This document shows, in pieces, positions 5,366 through 5,504 of a DNA stretch of 5,504 nucleotides. The notes beneath the pieces are model-generated. The model was not told the DNA's origin. It did no database searches and worked only from the letters and a program-made list of their open reading frames with translations. Every line of letters starts with the position of its first letter. Position 1 is the stretch's first letter. The position numbers were made by a program, and so were the translations under genes. This stretch comes from Candidatus Zhuqueibacterota bacterium (lineage in GTDB: Bacteria > Zhuqueibacterota > Zhuqueibacteria > Oceanimicrobiales > Oceanimicrobiaceae). Where the stretch lies: contig JAABYK010000618.1 in NCBI GenBank assembly GCA_011775825.1, forward strand, positions 588 to 6,091. Reading direction: 5' to 3'.

Positions 5366-5504
5366 ATCTCACCTAAAGCCTGGATAGAAGCCGACCCTGA
5401 CGGCGATTTTTATGCGCAGTCTGTTAACAGTCGCACTAAACTCCCTCTCATCATCTGAGGCATTACCACTTCTGCTCACATTCATCCATTTTACTCCGCA
5501 GATA

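Larger units (their letters stand above)
5158..5504. other. Region with no supported gene after ATL
   Basis: No start-to-stop frame on either strand looks like a real gene. Small structures are present: a degenerate 7-bp tandem at 5211-5238, a 6-bp G+C-rich inverted repeat at 5351-5365, and CTGTTAACAG (a 10-bp palindrome) at about 5420-5429. An open stretch at 5333-5458 reads protein-like near its end (KAWIEADPDGDFYAQSV) but has no start codon. No hairpin followed by a T-run is seen after the ATL stop, so no terminator is called. Confidence 0.5.

Noticed and set aside
5404..5488. Minus-strand 39-codon frame from ATG 5488
   Set aside because: No similarity to a known family, no ribosome binding site, and short length; likely chance.
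1..5504. CRISPR array, tRNA, rRNA, insertion sequence or phage genes
   Set aside because: No regular direct repeats with spacers, no tRNA-like cloverleaf noticed, and no transposase or integrase motifs in any frame read.

Overview
The window carries chromosomal genes of a Gram-negative bacterium. The best lineage clue is the leftmost gene. It encodes a lipoprotein whose mature N-terminus (Cys, a short linker, then PSGGPPDTTPP and a Big_5 Ig-like fold) is typical of the FCB superphylum (Bacteroidota, Ignavibacteria, Calditrichota, KSB1-like candidate phyla). This placement is an inference from one protein style. Shine-Dalgarno sequences are weak or absent at most starts, which fits.

Layout. 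Positions 1-24 (minus) may be the first codons of a further gene running off the left edge. Positions 83-1798 (minus) encode a 571-residue lipoprotein with three Ig-like domains and two beta-sandwich modules. Positions 1799-1943 are a divergent intergenic stretch with a perfect 15-bp palindrome. Positions 1944-2264 (plus) hold a frameshifted gene that no simple ORF scan would show. Its stop overlaps by ATGA the start of a DUF2283 protein (2261-2509, plus). Positions 4692 down to 2517 (minus) form a two-gene operon: a membrane-linked PlsC-type acyltransferase followed 22 nt later by a NodB-type polysaccharide deacetylase. Positions 4846-5157 (plus) encode an alkyltransferase-like protein (ATL) with PWHRV in place of the MGMT PCHRV site. 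Positions 5158-5504 hold no gene that I can support.

Function. The lipoprotein, acyltransferase and deacetylase are all envelope or lipid/glycan related. The 1944-2509 pair is a compact plus-strand cassette set between minus-strand genes and is lower in G+C than its flanks where I counted. It resembles a small two-gene accessory module of toxin-antitoxin style, with the first gene apparently broken by two compensating single-base indels. The ATL is a DNA-repair sensor unrelated to its neighbours.

The most noteworthy item is the hidden frameshifted gene coupled to DUF2283. Next are the two related CTTAANTTAAG palindromes and the HX5D acyltransferase. I do not see a clear, wholly new system in the window.
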